Origin: Hyparrhenia diplandra
Taxonomy: Eukaryota > Streptophyta > Magnoliopsida > Poales > Poaceae
Direction of reading: 5' to 3'
DNA: 64,000 nucleotides
Assembly: GCA_015847255.1 (NCBI GenBank)
Contig: JADLZK010008549.1
Coordinates: forward strand, 1-64,000
This document shows, in pieces, positions 12,752 to 22,567 of the stretch (positions within the stretch are counted from its first letter, which is position 1; the number at the start of each line of letters is the position of its first letter). A program made the position numbers and the translations under genes. The notes beneath the pieces are model-generated. The model was not told the DNA's origin. It did no database searches and saw only the letters and a list, made by a program, of their open reading frames with translations.

Positions 12752-12999
12752 CTATATCTATATATACTTTACTAATAACTAGAAAAATGCCCGTGCGTTG
12801 CTTTACGGGTTCCTCTGACATTTTTCAAATCTAAAAGAATGAAATTTATTGTTTATTTATTATAATTATATATACTATTTATTGAATGAATTTAGAATAG
12901 ATACGATGTAATTAAACGTTACATTTGCCGTTGTAGTCCTTGTCCGTGAGGTGAGGTGGAACATCTGCACGCGCAGCCTGTCGCTCCCTCCACGGGCGG
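12752..12999. other. AT-rich spacer
   Basis: Contains ACTAGAAAAATGCCCGTGCG (12779), a phrase common at repeat ends in grass genomes, followed by AT-rich DNA. No gene. Confidence 0.4.
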
Positions 13000-13545
13000 T
13001 TCAGCGCCACGTGCCACGCGCAGCGCCTTCTTTCTTCTTCAACTTGTTCATGGCGAGAACAGCCCTTCTTCAACTTGTTCATGGCGGAGAACTGCTGCAG
13101 CTGCAGGGCACCGACTCGCCTAGCGACACGTTCGGCGCCGTGTCCGCGTTCTTCAGCCACGGGTGCTCTGCACATACGCTTGCCATTGCAATATCATTCT
13201 CCACACCATCATATCGTCGGTGATCAGCACCTGAGGCTAGCTAGGAGGATCGATGTTGGCTTACCAAGCACCTGCCTCGCCGTGATGCGGGTGGAGGGGT
13301 CGGGGTCGAGCATCTGGTGGATGAGGTCCTTGGCGGTGCGGACACTCTCGGCCATGGCTCCCGGTTGAAGTCGATGACGCCGCGGAGGACCGCCTGCGCG
13401 ATCTTCGTTGATTGTCTGCATGCATGCATTGTTCGATCAAATCGGACCTCTCGGCCATGGCTCCCGGTTGAAGTCGATGACGCCGCGGAGGACCGCATGC
13501 GCGATCTTCTCGTTGATTGTCTGCATGCATGCATTGTTCGATCAA
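13000..13545 (-). pseudogene. Calcium-dependent protein kinase exon fragments
   Basis: On the minus strand, 13545-13262 encodes kinase-domain C-terminal sequence of the CDPK family: VLRGVIDFNREPWPRVS, then AKDLIHQMLDPDPSTR and ITARQVL. It has an acceptor-like TGCATGCAG before it and a GTAAGCC donor after it. Further along, about 13125-13040 encodes QLQQFSAMNKLKK, the conserved kinase/autoinhibitory junction. The two sit in CDPK order as neighbouring exons. Both are damaged: the kinase exon is partly duplicated (103-bp period) and frameshifted near 13345, and the junction segment is repeated in tandem. No calcium-binding EF hands or kinase N-terminal lobe are present. A decayed or captured fragment. 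Confidence 0.75.
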
Positions 13546-13550
13546 ATCAG
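13345..13550. repeat. 103-bp tandem duplication in CDPK fragment
   Basis: Two nearly identical copies, the first starting at 13345 and the second at 13448 (both CTCTCGGCCATGGCTCCCGG). The second carries two extra bases in the ATCTTC-GTTG region. The unit spans the exon start plus part of the upstream intron. Confidence 0.9.
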
Positions 13551-13560
13551 CACCGGACTG

Positions 13561-14486
13561 GAGGAGGAACTGAAAGCATGGACCATCGACGACGAGCACC
13601 TCCGCCCCCACGTAGTACGCGCTCCAGATCGATCGTCTATATATGGCGGCTGACCTTCTCGATCATGCAGGATTGAATATATTGAAGCCTTTATTGTTTT
13701 GATTTGAAAACGGAAACTGAGTCAGAGTCGTTTTTAATTTCTGACGTTTTAGATGCGGACTCTATCTCTCCATAACGAACCCGACCAACAGGCAGGCACC
13801 GTGTAGACATAAGGGGAATACGTTCGTATTCCTATAGGATTTGTGGATCCGTACGGACACAACATAGCAGGTAACGGACACAACATGGCAGGTGGCCTAA
13901 TAAGGTGAAAGGAAGGAGGGGAAAAAAAAAGGTGAAAGGAAAAAGGTGGAAGAAAATTTTGGGAAATTTTTCTCTCTTTATTAGTAAGTATAGAAGAGAA
14001 AAATTTCATGACCTCTTTTTCCGTCTGCCTTTTCTACCTATATTTGCCGGTCTCCAATACGTCTCCATACAGGATACGCTCCCTCCAGGCTCCAGATATG
14101 TACGACACCGATCAGAGAAAAACGCCCACGCTCCGCGGCTCCTTCCGGCTCCAGTCCCATCTGCTACGAGGCCCAGGCTCGGCTCCCGTGACCCTGCGTC
14201 GCCCTTCGCGCTCCAGCAGCTGCCAGCAGGTACCGCGGCCCATCATCCATCTAGGCTCCATCGCTCGCTCGCTAGCCAGCATAGCTTTTGCTTGGCATGC
14301 ATGCATGGATCGATCATGGTGGCTGCCTACCGCATGCCTACCAGCACTTCTCATCCATCGCATCCTGACCGTTGATCGGATCCTCGCCCCTCCATCCGTC
14401 AAGCCACGTACATACACACACCATGCGTATGTATCTTTTACCCAATTCTATCTTGGCCTCTGCACAAAACCTTCCAAGAAGTACTA
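13561..14486. other. Intergenic, no gene seen
   Basis: Contains a purine-rich run (13900-13970) and C/T-rich sequence (14080-14420). Open frames overlap on both strands without recognised domains. No gene is supported. Confidence 0.45.
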
Positions 14487-14494
14487 CTGCTGGC

Positions 14495-15107
14495 CAGGGT
14501 TTTTTACCGACCGGTTTCCGGTAACCGCCGGGCGTCGGTTTCGGTAAAAACGGACCGTTACCGGTAAACCGGGTCGGTAAATCGGGCCGGTTTGAACTTT
14601 GAATTCAACTGAATTCAAACGGCGCCCGAGCGGTAAAATCCGTAAACCGGGCGTTTTGGAATTTATACCGGGCGGTTTGGAATTTATACCGCCCGTTTGA
14701 GCGTATAAATTCCAAACCGCCAGAAGTTTTGTTTTTTAATTTTTTTGATGGAATTTTTGGTAGTTGCTTTGGACATTTTGATGTAAAAAAGTGGCACACA
14801 ATGAAAATAAATAGCATAAGTCAATACGTAACAAAATGTGATGGCATACAAATAATCAACGGCGTAGAGCATATATCTTGAGTTTTTTCAAACTTCAATT
14901 CAAATTTTTATACCAAACTAACTCAAATTTGAGAAATTTTTACACCATTGATTCTACAAAATTATGAGCTATTTTACAGAATTTTTTGAATTTTTTCAAA
15001 TTTTCAAATTTAAATTGACGGAATTTTTACGGTCGGTGCGGTAATCGGGCGGGCCGGTTATTACCGTAACGCTGTAAACGAAGCGGTATACCGTGATAAA
15101 AACCCTG
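14495..15107. mobile_element. Non-autonomous hAT element
   Basis: Ends are CAGGGTTTTTTACCG and, inverted, CAGGGTTTTTATCACGG. The 8-bp target duplication CTGCTGGC is perfect (14487-14494 and 15108-15115). An 8-bp duplication and a CAGGG terminus define hAT elements. Subterminal regions carry repeated GGTAA/TTACC and CCGG motifs that could bind transposase. The centre is AT-rich and non-coding. Confidence 0.9.
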
Positions 15108-15266
15108 CTGCTGGCTGCTGCTGCTGCCAGTGATGTGGTGCAGTACAAGTTCCCGGTCAGTGATTGATGAGCCCTGAAAAGAATCGCAGCACCAGCCCCA
15201 TTGTGCGCGCAGCATGATCAGATGGTCATGGATGAAGCAATGCGTCCGTGTGGCGATGGTTGTTAT

Positions 15267-15575
15267 GGGCCTCGCTTTTGATTGACATCCAATTTTACCA
15301 AACCAAAATCATGGCATTTCAAAATTGTGGTTATCATTTGGTTCATTGCTAAAAGAATTGGCATCACTAATTTTATGCCAAAGTTATGGCAGATCTCTAG
15401 AATGTTCTTAAGGTATACATAAAAGATAAATTTTGGCAATCCTTTATATTGGCAATCAACCAAATGCACACCTATGTTTTTTGTCGTAACTTTGACAAGT
15501 ATTGTTTGGCAAGCCCAAGTTTTGGCTAACCATGATTTTGGTTGGGCAAAAATTAGTTGTCAACTAAGCAGGCCC
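15267..15575. mobile_element. Tourist-like MITE
   Basis: Terminal inverted repeats GGGCCTCGCTTTTGATTGAC and (inverted) GGGCCTGCTTAGTTGAC, flanked by a 3-bp TAT duplication (15264-15266 and 15576-15578). Size (309 bp), AT-rich body and terminus fit the PIF/Harbinger-derived Tourist group. Confidence 0.75.
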
Positions 15576-15769
15576 TATGTGTAGGAAATGAACTTTGTTT
15601 TATTTCATATATAAATTTTGTTGTGTTAGGTAATTTTATATAGAAATCCTCAATTTTGTTGTTAATTATAATTGAATGAATAGATTATACAATCATAATT
15701 ACACAAGCAAATGATTTAATTTATTATCTTCAGTATAATTCTAATGCACAAAAAGATTTATTTCTTCCC

Positions 15770-16050
15770 TCAAGGTAACGCATGGACACTTTTCCTATAA
15801 AATAAAAAGGGAATAAAATATATATTTCTTAGAGGCCAAGTCTCCCCATGACTATAAATGCATGAGATCTGTAATCTTTTGAGATTAAGAAAAAAAAAAT
15901 AAACAAAAGTGATTTATCCCTCAGCTCTCAAGCTCTCAAGCCCTCTCTCAAAACCCTGCCGCCGCGGCATGCACGCACGCACACCATGCGCGCCTCCCAC
16001 GCCGGTGCTGCCGCTGCGGCGCCACACTCCCTAACTGCCGCCGAGTCCGT
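15770..16050 (+). mobile_element. Fragment of the 11525-12751 LTR family
   Basis: Shares with 11640-11900 the series AAAAGGGAATAAAAT, CTATAAATGCA, TTGAGATTAAGAAAAAA, AATAAACAAAAG, TTATCCCTCA and CTCTCAAGCCCTCTCTC, then GCCGCCG-GAGTCCGTCC of the interior. It therefore holds the 3' part of an LTR plus the start of the interior, in the same orientation. The match stops abruptly near 16050. Confidence 0.75.
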
Positions 16051-16137
16051 CCAGGTGCTATTACAAGAGCTAACTTTAGATCACTTGTTTGGAGCTTTAG
16101 CTCTAAAGTTTAGAGGAGAAAAAATCCAAACATCACA

Positions 16138-16269
16138 GAAGCAACACCACTTGCATTGCCAAAACATCACGAGCAATTAGGGAGAGGATTGGATCAATGA
16201 CACGCCCACCAGCACTAAATGCTGATTCAGAAGCAACACCACTTGCATTGCCAAAACATCACGAGCAAC
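16138..16269. repeat. 92-bp-spaced duplication
   Basis: The 39-base phrase starting GAAGCAACACCACTTGCATT occurs at 16138 and again at 16230. The two copies lie within the hAT dimerisation region of the remnant gene, so this is a local tandem duplication of transposase sequence. Confidence 0.9.
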
Positions 16270-16790
16270 CAGGGGAGACGATTGGATATTCATCCTTTTG
16301 ATTTTTCCACCAAGCTAAAAAATATCAAATGCATTCTGATTGGCTTTAGTAACCTTCAATTGAGGTTCTACTTATCTATCCAGTTCACACATTCCTTCTT
16401 CCTCACCAGCATATGTGTCATTTTCATGAAGGAAGCTATCAAGTTCATCATCCACACTATCCATAAACTGATCTACAGCCAACGGTGCAGATGCTCTACT
16501 ATTTGAAGAAGAAGGAGGTGCTGTGGAAGAACCAGATTGACCAATAGTCTGACTAGCATTTTGACTTGTAGCCGGCATCACTTGCAGTCGATTTGAACCT
16601 AGTTGCAGATGAAACATCAGCACACTCCGACCAAAGATGCAAGTAAACAATTGAACAAGCCTAAACAACGAACGACCAGATCATAGTCACACAGCCCAGA
16701 CAAACACATTAATTATCTTACCTGACGCTGACGATGGTGCGGCCGCAGCTGAGCTCTGTGATCCAGGGACATCGGCGGGCAATGGTGGCG
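16138..16790 (-). pseudogene. hAT transposase gene remnant
   Basis: Read on the minus strand, 16788-16720 opens with an ATG and encodes MEPPPPLPADVPGSQSS and an alanine-rich run, ending at a GTAAGA donor. After a short intron (acceptor CTAG near 16615) it continues with AVDQFMDSVDDELDSFL and GEEEGMCELDR, then a stop where the family normally goes on. The remaining sequence to 16140 still resembles the hAT C-terminal dimerisation region (for example TKANQNAFDI and ARDVLAMQV) in shifted frames. The catalytic middle is absent. This is an internally deleted, decayed copy. Confidence 0.7.
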
Positions 16791-17192
16791 GCGGCTCCAT
16801 CAACCGCCGCTTAGAGAGGTGCGGTCGCTCGTCGGTCGCTGCCCTCTGTTGGTAATCGTGGATGATTGTGGAGATTGGCTAGAGACTAGAGAGAGTTACG
16901 GTGTAGTACCAGTACGTACTGCAGTACGTGTATTCATGGAATCGTGGATGATTGGCTTATTCCCATACGTGTGAAATCTTGCCATGTATTTTTTTTTTGG
17001 CAACTCAAGTTGTTTTTGCCATACTAGTACTACGCGGTGGTTGCTAAAAGATATAGTTAGTTTCCAAAAACGTATTTAACTTATGACTTATGTGCATGTT
17101 GCTTGCGTACGTGTGCCTATAATTCGTGCTTATTTTGGTTACTGGCATTTCCTTACACGGGTACAGCTTACCATGTCCGTGTTACTATAATA

Positions 17193-17205
17193 ATATATAT
17201 ATATC
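17193..17205 (+). promoter_or_regulatory. Candidate TATA box of the plastid-protein gene
   Basis: TATATATATAT lies about 105 bases before the likely start codon at 17310, leaving room for a short 5' leader. Placement is reasonable but a dinucleotide run of this kind is common by chance. Confidence 0.4.
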
Positions 17206-17309
17206 CAAATCAGGGGCCGGCATACGATGGATTATTAGGCCATCATATCGCCGCCGACTGAACTCACAACCGAACAATCACGTACCAAAATCCTTGAGAA
17301 TTAGTGCTG

Positions 17310-19970
17310 ATGGCGTCCTTCAATCGGCGGCCATCGGTTTGTCGTTGTTCCCGGCCGGCGCCGGCGGCGTGCTTCCCCGATCCGCCACTACCACGAGGAG
17401 GCCCGCCGCCGCAGCCGGAGCCGTGCACATTTTTTCGGGGAAGGGTAGACGAGGACGAGGGAACCTGAGCTTATGCCGCAGCTCAGACGACGACGACGAC
17501 TGGTGTACGCCGCAGCTGAGACCGGAGGATCTGGTCGAACCGACAGGGCAGGGCGTGGAGGAGTTGGAAGCCATACTAGACGCCCTCGTCTGGAAGCCTC
17601 TCCAACCCATCTCCCTCGCCTTGCAAGAGATCGTGGCCACCGGCGGGAATATCTTCCGCTGCCGATGCTTCCACGTCGGCCTCGTGTCTGGTACAGCAAC
17701 AGTAATTCCATTACCTGGCTTCTCTTCAAGTCGTCTGATTAAAAATGTGCATGCAGGTCCATTGCTGCTTGTAGCCGGCCTGTGTCAGCTCTACAAAGTG
17801 GCGCCTAACCTTTTCATGGACATTGTTTTGGGATACATATTCTACAAGTTGAGCGTTTTAGCAGCAGACCTGAAAAGGAACGGGAAAGACAACACCATAT
17901 GTGCTCGGATACAGTGCGGTGAGTTCCTACTGCATTTTCTATACTTTGAAGAGAGTCAACTTTGATCTTACACTCTCTTTTTTCCCAATGCAGTTCTTAT
18001 GGTAATCTTATTCAACAAGCGTAACAACCCTACCAAGGTAAAAAACTTTCTACCGAAAGCTCCATTTTGCTCATCAGGTCCCTAGCTCCCCTGTCAATTA
18101 TGTTGCTAATGAACCTTTTATTTCTTTCTTCCCTTTATGTAGGACTTCTACTACCACTTCACAAAGTTCATATGGTTGGTGATTGTGACAAAATTTTGTT
18201 TATTTTCCAAAGCTTGAACATGCTTGAGTATATTATGTTTTCCTACTTTTGATTTATTTGCTTATTATAAAGATTTCGTTCATGATAATTTATTGCTTCA
18301 AAGAAGAGATATATGATGGATTCATGCCCTGTAAATTGATTTCACTATGTTGCTGCATTAGTTGTTTCGTTTAACTGCAAAAGCAATCTTTATCTGGTCA
18401 GACATTGCACTGAGTTACAAGTAAGAGCAACTCCAAGAGAAGGCTAATAATAGCCCCCAAAACTAAATTTGCATGATTAGGAGAAAAATCACTGGTCCAA
18501 CAGCTCCCCAAACCTTTCCCCAATATTTAGTGGCTCGATAATTTAGCCGGGCGCCCTGGTATATGCAGAGCCATGCAGCGCCCCCTAACCTTCCTCCCCC
18601 TCGTCCACCCCTGCTCGCCAACTAATTCTATTTTTAGGATCATCCTCATGTAACTAATTGATGATGTGACGACATGTTTAAATTGTCTTTGGGTGCAACG
18701 TATTGGGGAGCTGCTGTGGAGGACACTAGTTTTATAGAAACAATTATTTAAGAGAGTCCCCAATACTGAGCTTTGGGGGTTATATTTTTGGGGAACTCTT
18801 GAGTTGCTCTAAGTGATGTAACCTTCAAACTCTCTGCACTATATAAGTGATAACTGCAAACGCAACATGAATGACATTGCTGTACCTAGTGATTTAGGAT
18901 AACACAGTTCTGGTTAGGATCAAATAACGATTTGTTAGTTGTGGCAGTACAAAATAAGAACACTGGACTAGTGTGACACACATTTTGAACAACACAGGCA
19001 AGAAATTAAGTTGCACAGTGAAGTTAAAACAGTTCCTCCACGAGTTTATACTACTAAATAAGAGCATCTCCAAGAGACTCTATTTATTATTCTCTATTTG
19101 TCTCTCCATAAAGATTACACTCTATATTAAGCATCTCACTCCAACAGACTCTCTCCACATCTCATCTTCTAGTGTGGCTAGCTGGATTGGCTAGCTAAAC
19201 TTGGCCAGTGAAGGGGCCAATTTGGAGTGCCGGATGGCTTGTCGAGTTGGATAGCTAGTATTTTGGAGAGCTATTTTATTGTTGAGCCAAAATTTGGCTT
19301 AGAGAGTCATTTGGCTAGTCTCTTGGAGTTGCTCTAAGAATACATCTACACAGCCTAGTTAGTATGTTGAGAGCTATTTTAGTGTTGAGCAGCCAAAATT
19401 TGGCTTGGTGAGCCACTTGGCTAGTCTCTTGGAGTTGAGAGCCATTTGACTAGTCTCTTGGAGTTGCTCTAAGAATACCTCGACATAGCCTATTCACTAC
19501 TACTACAAAAATGCAATTCTGTGGGTTACATAAATACCCAAATGAGAGTTATGTTATTGTAATGGAAAGAACAAAAACAAAGGAAACGCATATTCACTAC
19601 AATTTTCTCAGTGTCCAGCTTCTATAAAAACATGTAGTTTGGTTGCTTTGTCTGCCGCATACATAATTTTGTTTTCTTTGGATTAATGTTTCCCTGTAAT
19701 AATGCCTAAACCAGCATGCTGATGATGATCTGAATATACAGAATCATTCAAACTCGTAGATTTCTGTATAAATTTATCCCTATATTTATGTATACATAAT
19801 GTTTATCTTCTAATAAAACATAAATCACTTACTGCAGGTCCCAGGGTTTCGAAGTGTATACACTCACCGTGTTCTACGAATGCGTTGGCATCAAGTATCC
19901 AAGACATATGCTGGAAGCACTGTTTAAGAAAATACTGACAACCATAGGTGACCTGATAGATCGAGCTTAA
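17310..19970 (+). CDS. Unrecognised, probably plastid-targeted membrane protein
   Basis: Five exons: 17310-17690, 17757-17918, 17994-18037, 18143-18174 and 19838-19970. Each junction has GT and AG and keeps frame. The N-terminus is rich in Ser, Arg and Ala (PRSATTTRRPAAAAG), like a chloroplast transit peptide. An acidic DDDDDW run and PEDLVEPTGQGVEELEAIL follow, then LALQEIVATGGNIFRC, and a hydrophobic section (PLLLVAGLCQLY, FMDIVLGYIFYKLSVLAA) likely to span a membrane. The C-terminus reads GFEVYTLTVFYECVGIKY and ends GDLIDRA. Intron 1 is short (66 bp) and also open, so it may be retained. The ATG at 17310 is one base out of frame with exon 1; one extra C near 17321 would join them. I do not recognise the family. 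Confidence 0.65.
18425..18809. mobile_element. Tourist-like MITE in intron 4
   Basis: Termini GAGCAACTCCAAGAGA and (inverted) GAGCAACTCAAGAG, flanked by TAA on both sides (18422-18424 and 18810-18812), the usual TWA duplication of PIF/Harbinger MITEs. It lies within the long fourth intron of the plastid-protein gene. Confidence 0.8.
19062..19334. mobile_element. Second Tourist-like MITE in intron 4
   Basis: Termini GAGCATCTCCAAGAGACTC and (inverted) GAGCAACTCCAAGAGAC with TAA duplications (19059-19061 and 19335-19337). The right half is partly repeated downstream at about 19370-19478 (CTAGTCTCTTGGAGTTG twice), so the end was duplicated after insertion. Confidence 0.8.
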
Positions 19971-19995
19971 GTTTATTGCAGTACAATGAGGAGTT

Positions 19996-20001
19996 AATAA
20001 A
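19996..20001 (+). terminator. Polyadenylation signal
   Basis: AATAAA stands 25 bases after the stop codon of the plastid-protein gene. A second AATAAA follows near 20235 and could serve a longer transcript. Confidence 0.5.
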
Positions 20002-20744
20002 AGTTTTCGTTGTCTTTAAAAAGTTTGACTTACATGCTTAGAACAAAGTAATACGTTTGTTCTACTGCGATTCGAAGTGTCTTTTCTATAAGAATCTATT
20101 CTCAGTCAACTAGCAGCACCGGTGGTGCCACTATCGAGTATGGACCATAGATATAGGTGTGAGATGATTGCCACCTTTGTGTGGAGACAATCCGTAAATT
20201 GTGTGTGTTTCTGGCGGCAAAATGTATTCATTCAATAAAAAAGAAGATAAAAACTTGCTGTTCGCTCTGGGATTGCAACAAGCTTCACGTGGTGTAGACA
20301 AATTAGGTCTTCACAAACGTTGTTTTTATTTACTTGTAGCTCAAATGGCGTAGGATCAGATAAGAAAAGAAGGTGCTCTATCCTTATTATAGAGTGTATT
20401 TGATTGGAGCACTTTATACTAGCCAGGCCAGATTGGGCCAAATTTTTCGGTGTTTGTATGCATGGCCAGCCTTTGGGGCCATGCCACAGCAGGCCAACCG
20501 TACACGTCATAGAGTGTGGAGTGATTTGATGAAGCCAAGTATACGTATACTTGAGGAGAGAGGTGGTACATGCTAAAAAGAAGAGATAGAGGAAATATAG
20601 GTGAGGCATGATGAAAGAAAAAAGTTTTTGTGCAATCTACAAATAGTGATAGTTTGAACTGTGTGAATAATAGTCTCAACATTTTCTAATCTATGTGAAT
20701 CACTTTATTTGTGCTAGAACTACTAAGGGGGTTAGCCTCCATTA
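20002..20744. other. Intergenic, no gene seen
   Basis: After the 3' end of the plastid-protein gene the sequence is AT-rich. Part (20393-20580) resembles the interior of grass MITEs (GTATTTGATTGGAGCACTTT). Short open frames lack domains. Confidence 0.45.
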
Positions 20745-22422
20745 GAGCAACTCCTGGAGCCCCTACTCAGCCCCCTACCCTAAATTCTAGGGAGTTGGAG
20801 CAAAAATGAACTCCAATAGAGCCCCTTCTCAGTCCCCATTTTTCTTGTCCCCTCAAATTTTAATCTCAAGCCCCTCAGATCCGAAAGCCCCTATCTGGTT
20901 GGTCCCACCAACTTTTCCCCTTCCCCTCCCATCCAGCCCGCCGCTTCGACGCATTGGCGCCGACGGGCGCGAGTCCACCCCATCGCTCGCCCCCTTCCTC
21001 TCCACCCCGCCCGTCGCGGCGTCGAAGGAGGCGGGTGCGAGCAAATGCCGCTAAGCGCGCGGTTCATCGCGGGAAGAGCTCGACCGTCGTCGGACCGTCC
21101 GTGGTAGCCGCCCCGTCGCAGCGTCGCCGATCCGTGGATCTCGCCGTTCGCGCAGCGTCACCAGCCAACAGCTCGCGGTGGCCGGAGGATCCGCGATATG
21201 TCCACGGCGTCCACCCTCGGCGGGAGGACCGGTTCTTGAAGCGGCGTCGTCGGCCCACGCCTCTTCTAGGTCTTCCTCGCCGCGGCCGTCTTGGCCCCAA
21301 TCGGGGACGCCGCACCCGCTTCCACGGGCACAAATCGACGGAGGCATGCTCCCGGCGCCAATTCGCCGTCGTCGTCGCGGGGGAAGCCCGAGCCGGGCTG
21401 CCCCACCCGCGACCGCCACCGACGCTAGCCGCCAACGCTACCCTCGTCTTCGCCCGTGTCGGAGTCACGCTGTGCTAGGCGCTGTCGGCGTCGGCGGCTG
21501 CGCTCGAGCTCTTGATGCGCTCGGCGGAGACTCGCAACGACCGTCAGCGGCGCTGCTCGCGCCAAGGGCCCAGCGAGCGCCGCAATCGGCCAGTCGAGTC
21601 CGGCCGGGCCCGCCCGTCCGCGTTGGCGTGCGGCGCGCATGGCTCGACGCGGCGCGGCGCTCTCGTCGCTTATCCGCTGGCCGCCGCCGACTCGCGAACG
21701 TCGAGATCCTCGAGCGGCATGGGCAGGAGCATCGGAATCGCGCGGGCGTGGGCGTCGATCGTGCCGCCAGCCCCGCCGGGGCGTTGGTGTCGGGCGTGCC
21801 CGGCGGTGGTGGTGCAAGGTGGCTTCATCATCCACAAGACAGCGAGTACAACCGCGCACACACACGGGCGGACAACAAGCGGCGCAGATGGCGGCCGGCA
21901 AGCGGGCAGTGAGCGCGCAATGGCAGGTGGTCGGCGGACGGCGCGGCCCGAGCTGCGTGGCGCCCGCGCGCACAGGCTCGCGCCGCTCATGTTGAGAGCA
22001 GGACTCCGGCGAGTTGGTTGGCCGGGTCCAAGAGCATGTCGGCGACGCGGGGAGGAGAAGAGCGACGTGCGTAGCTCGCGGCCAGCCCCGCCCCGCCCCT
22101 TGTCGGGTTCGAAGTTGTGGCAGCGCGGGAGAAGCTGCAGCGCGGAAAGCGCCGGAGCGCATGCAGGTCACCAAGGACGCAGCGAGCAGCAGGGGAGCGC
22201 ATGCAGCTCGCCAAGGACGAAGCGAGCGCCGGCTGGCAGCGGCGGCCGGCAGAAGCGCCGAGCCCGCGAGCGACGGCATGTCTCTTTGCCCTGTAATGAA
22301 TTTTAGGTCTTTATTTGGGAGGTACCATTGAGTACAAGTTTAATTTGAGCCAACAAAAATTTAGATTGGACATCTAAATCTAAATTGAGGGCTTTGATTT
22401 GGGACTATAGTTGGAGATGCTC
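20745..22422. mobile_element. Large Tourist-like element with GC-rich cargo
   Basis: The ends, GAGCAACTCCTGG and (inverted) GAGCATCTCCAAC, match the termini of the two MITEs in the neighbouring gene and are flanked by TTA (20742-20744 and 22423-22425). At 1678 bp it is far longer than a usual MITE. The outer 100-150 bases are MITE-like, but 20930-22280 is very GC-rich and CpG-dense with long open frames on both strands (for example 21178-21912 plus, 22279-21425 minus), rich in Arg, Ala, Pro. No family is recognisable, so this is either captured host sequence or unusual element body. Confidence 0.65.
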
Positions 22423-22425
22423 TTA

Positions 22426-22567
22426 GTGGTGTCCTCACTAGAACTGCCAAGCTACGAAAGAAAAAATCTATGCGTAAGGAACCTAGCCAATCGTGAGACT
22501 TACATATTAGCTTTATCTTAAGTCAAACATTATTATCTTTGAGCGTCTATTTTTTAAAAAAAATCCT
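22426..22567. other. Short spacer
   Basis: AT-rich spacer between two elements; no feature seen. Confidence 0.4.

Noticed and set aside
11413..16135. One 4.7-kb MITE-ended element joining both GTTTGGAT ends
   Set aside because: The two ends are only loosely similar, no target duplication was found, and the span contains several unrelated insertions.
17126..17309. Upstream in-frame ATG at 17126 as start of the plastid-protein gene
   Set aside because: The added residues overlap the TATA region and do not resemble a transit peptide; the ATG at 17310 followed by a transit-like sequence is better despite the one-base frame problem.
19497..19560. CACTA terminus (CACTACTACTACAAAAATG)
   Set aside because: No matching inverted end, subterminal repeats or 3-bp duplication found nearby in the intron.
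21178..22306. Long overlapping frames on both strands (244, 264 and 284 codons)
   Set aside because: They overlap in opposite directions inside a GC-rich element, with no domain, no splice pattern and no promoter. Length is explained by scarcity of stop codons at high GC.
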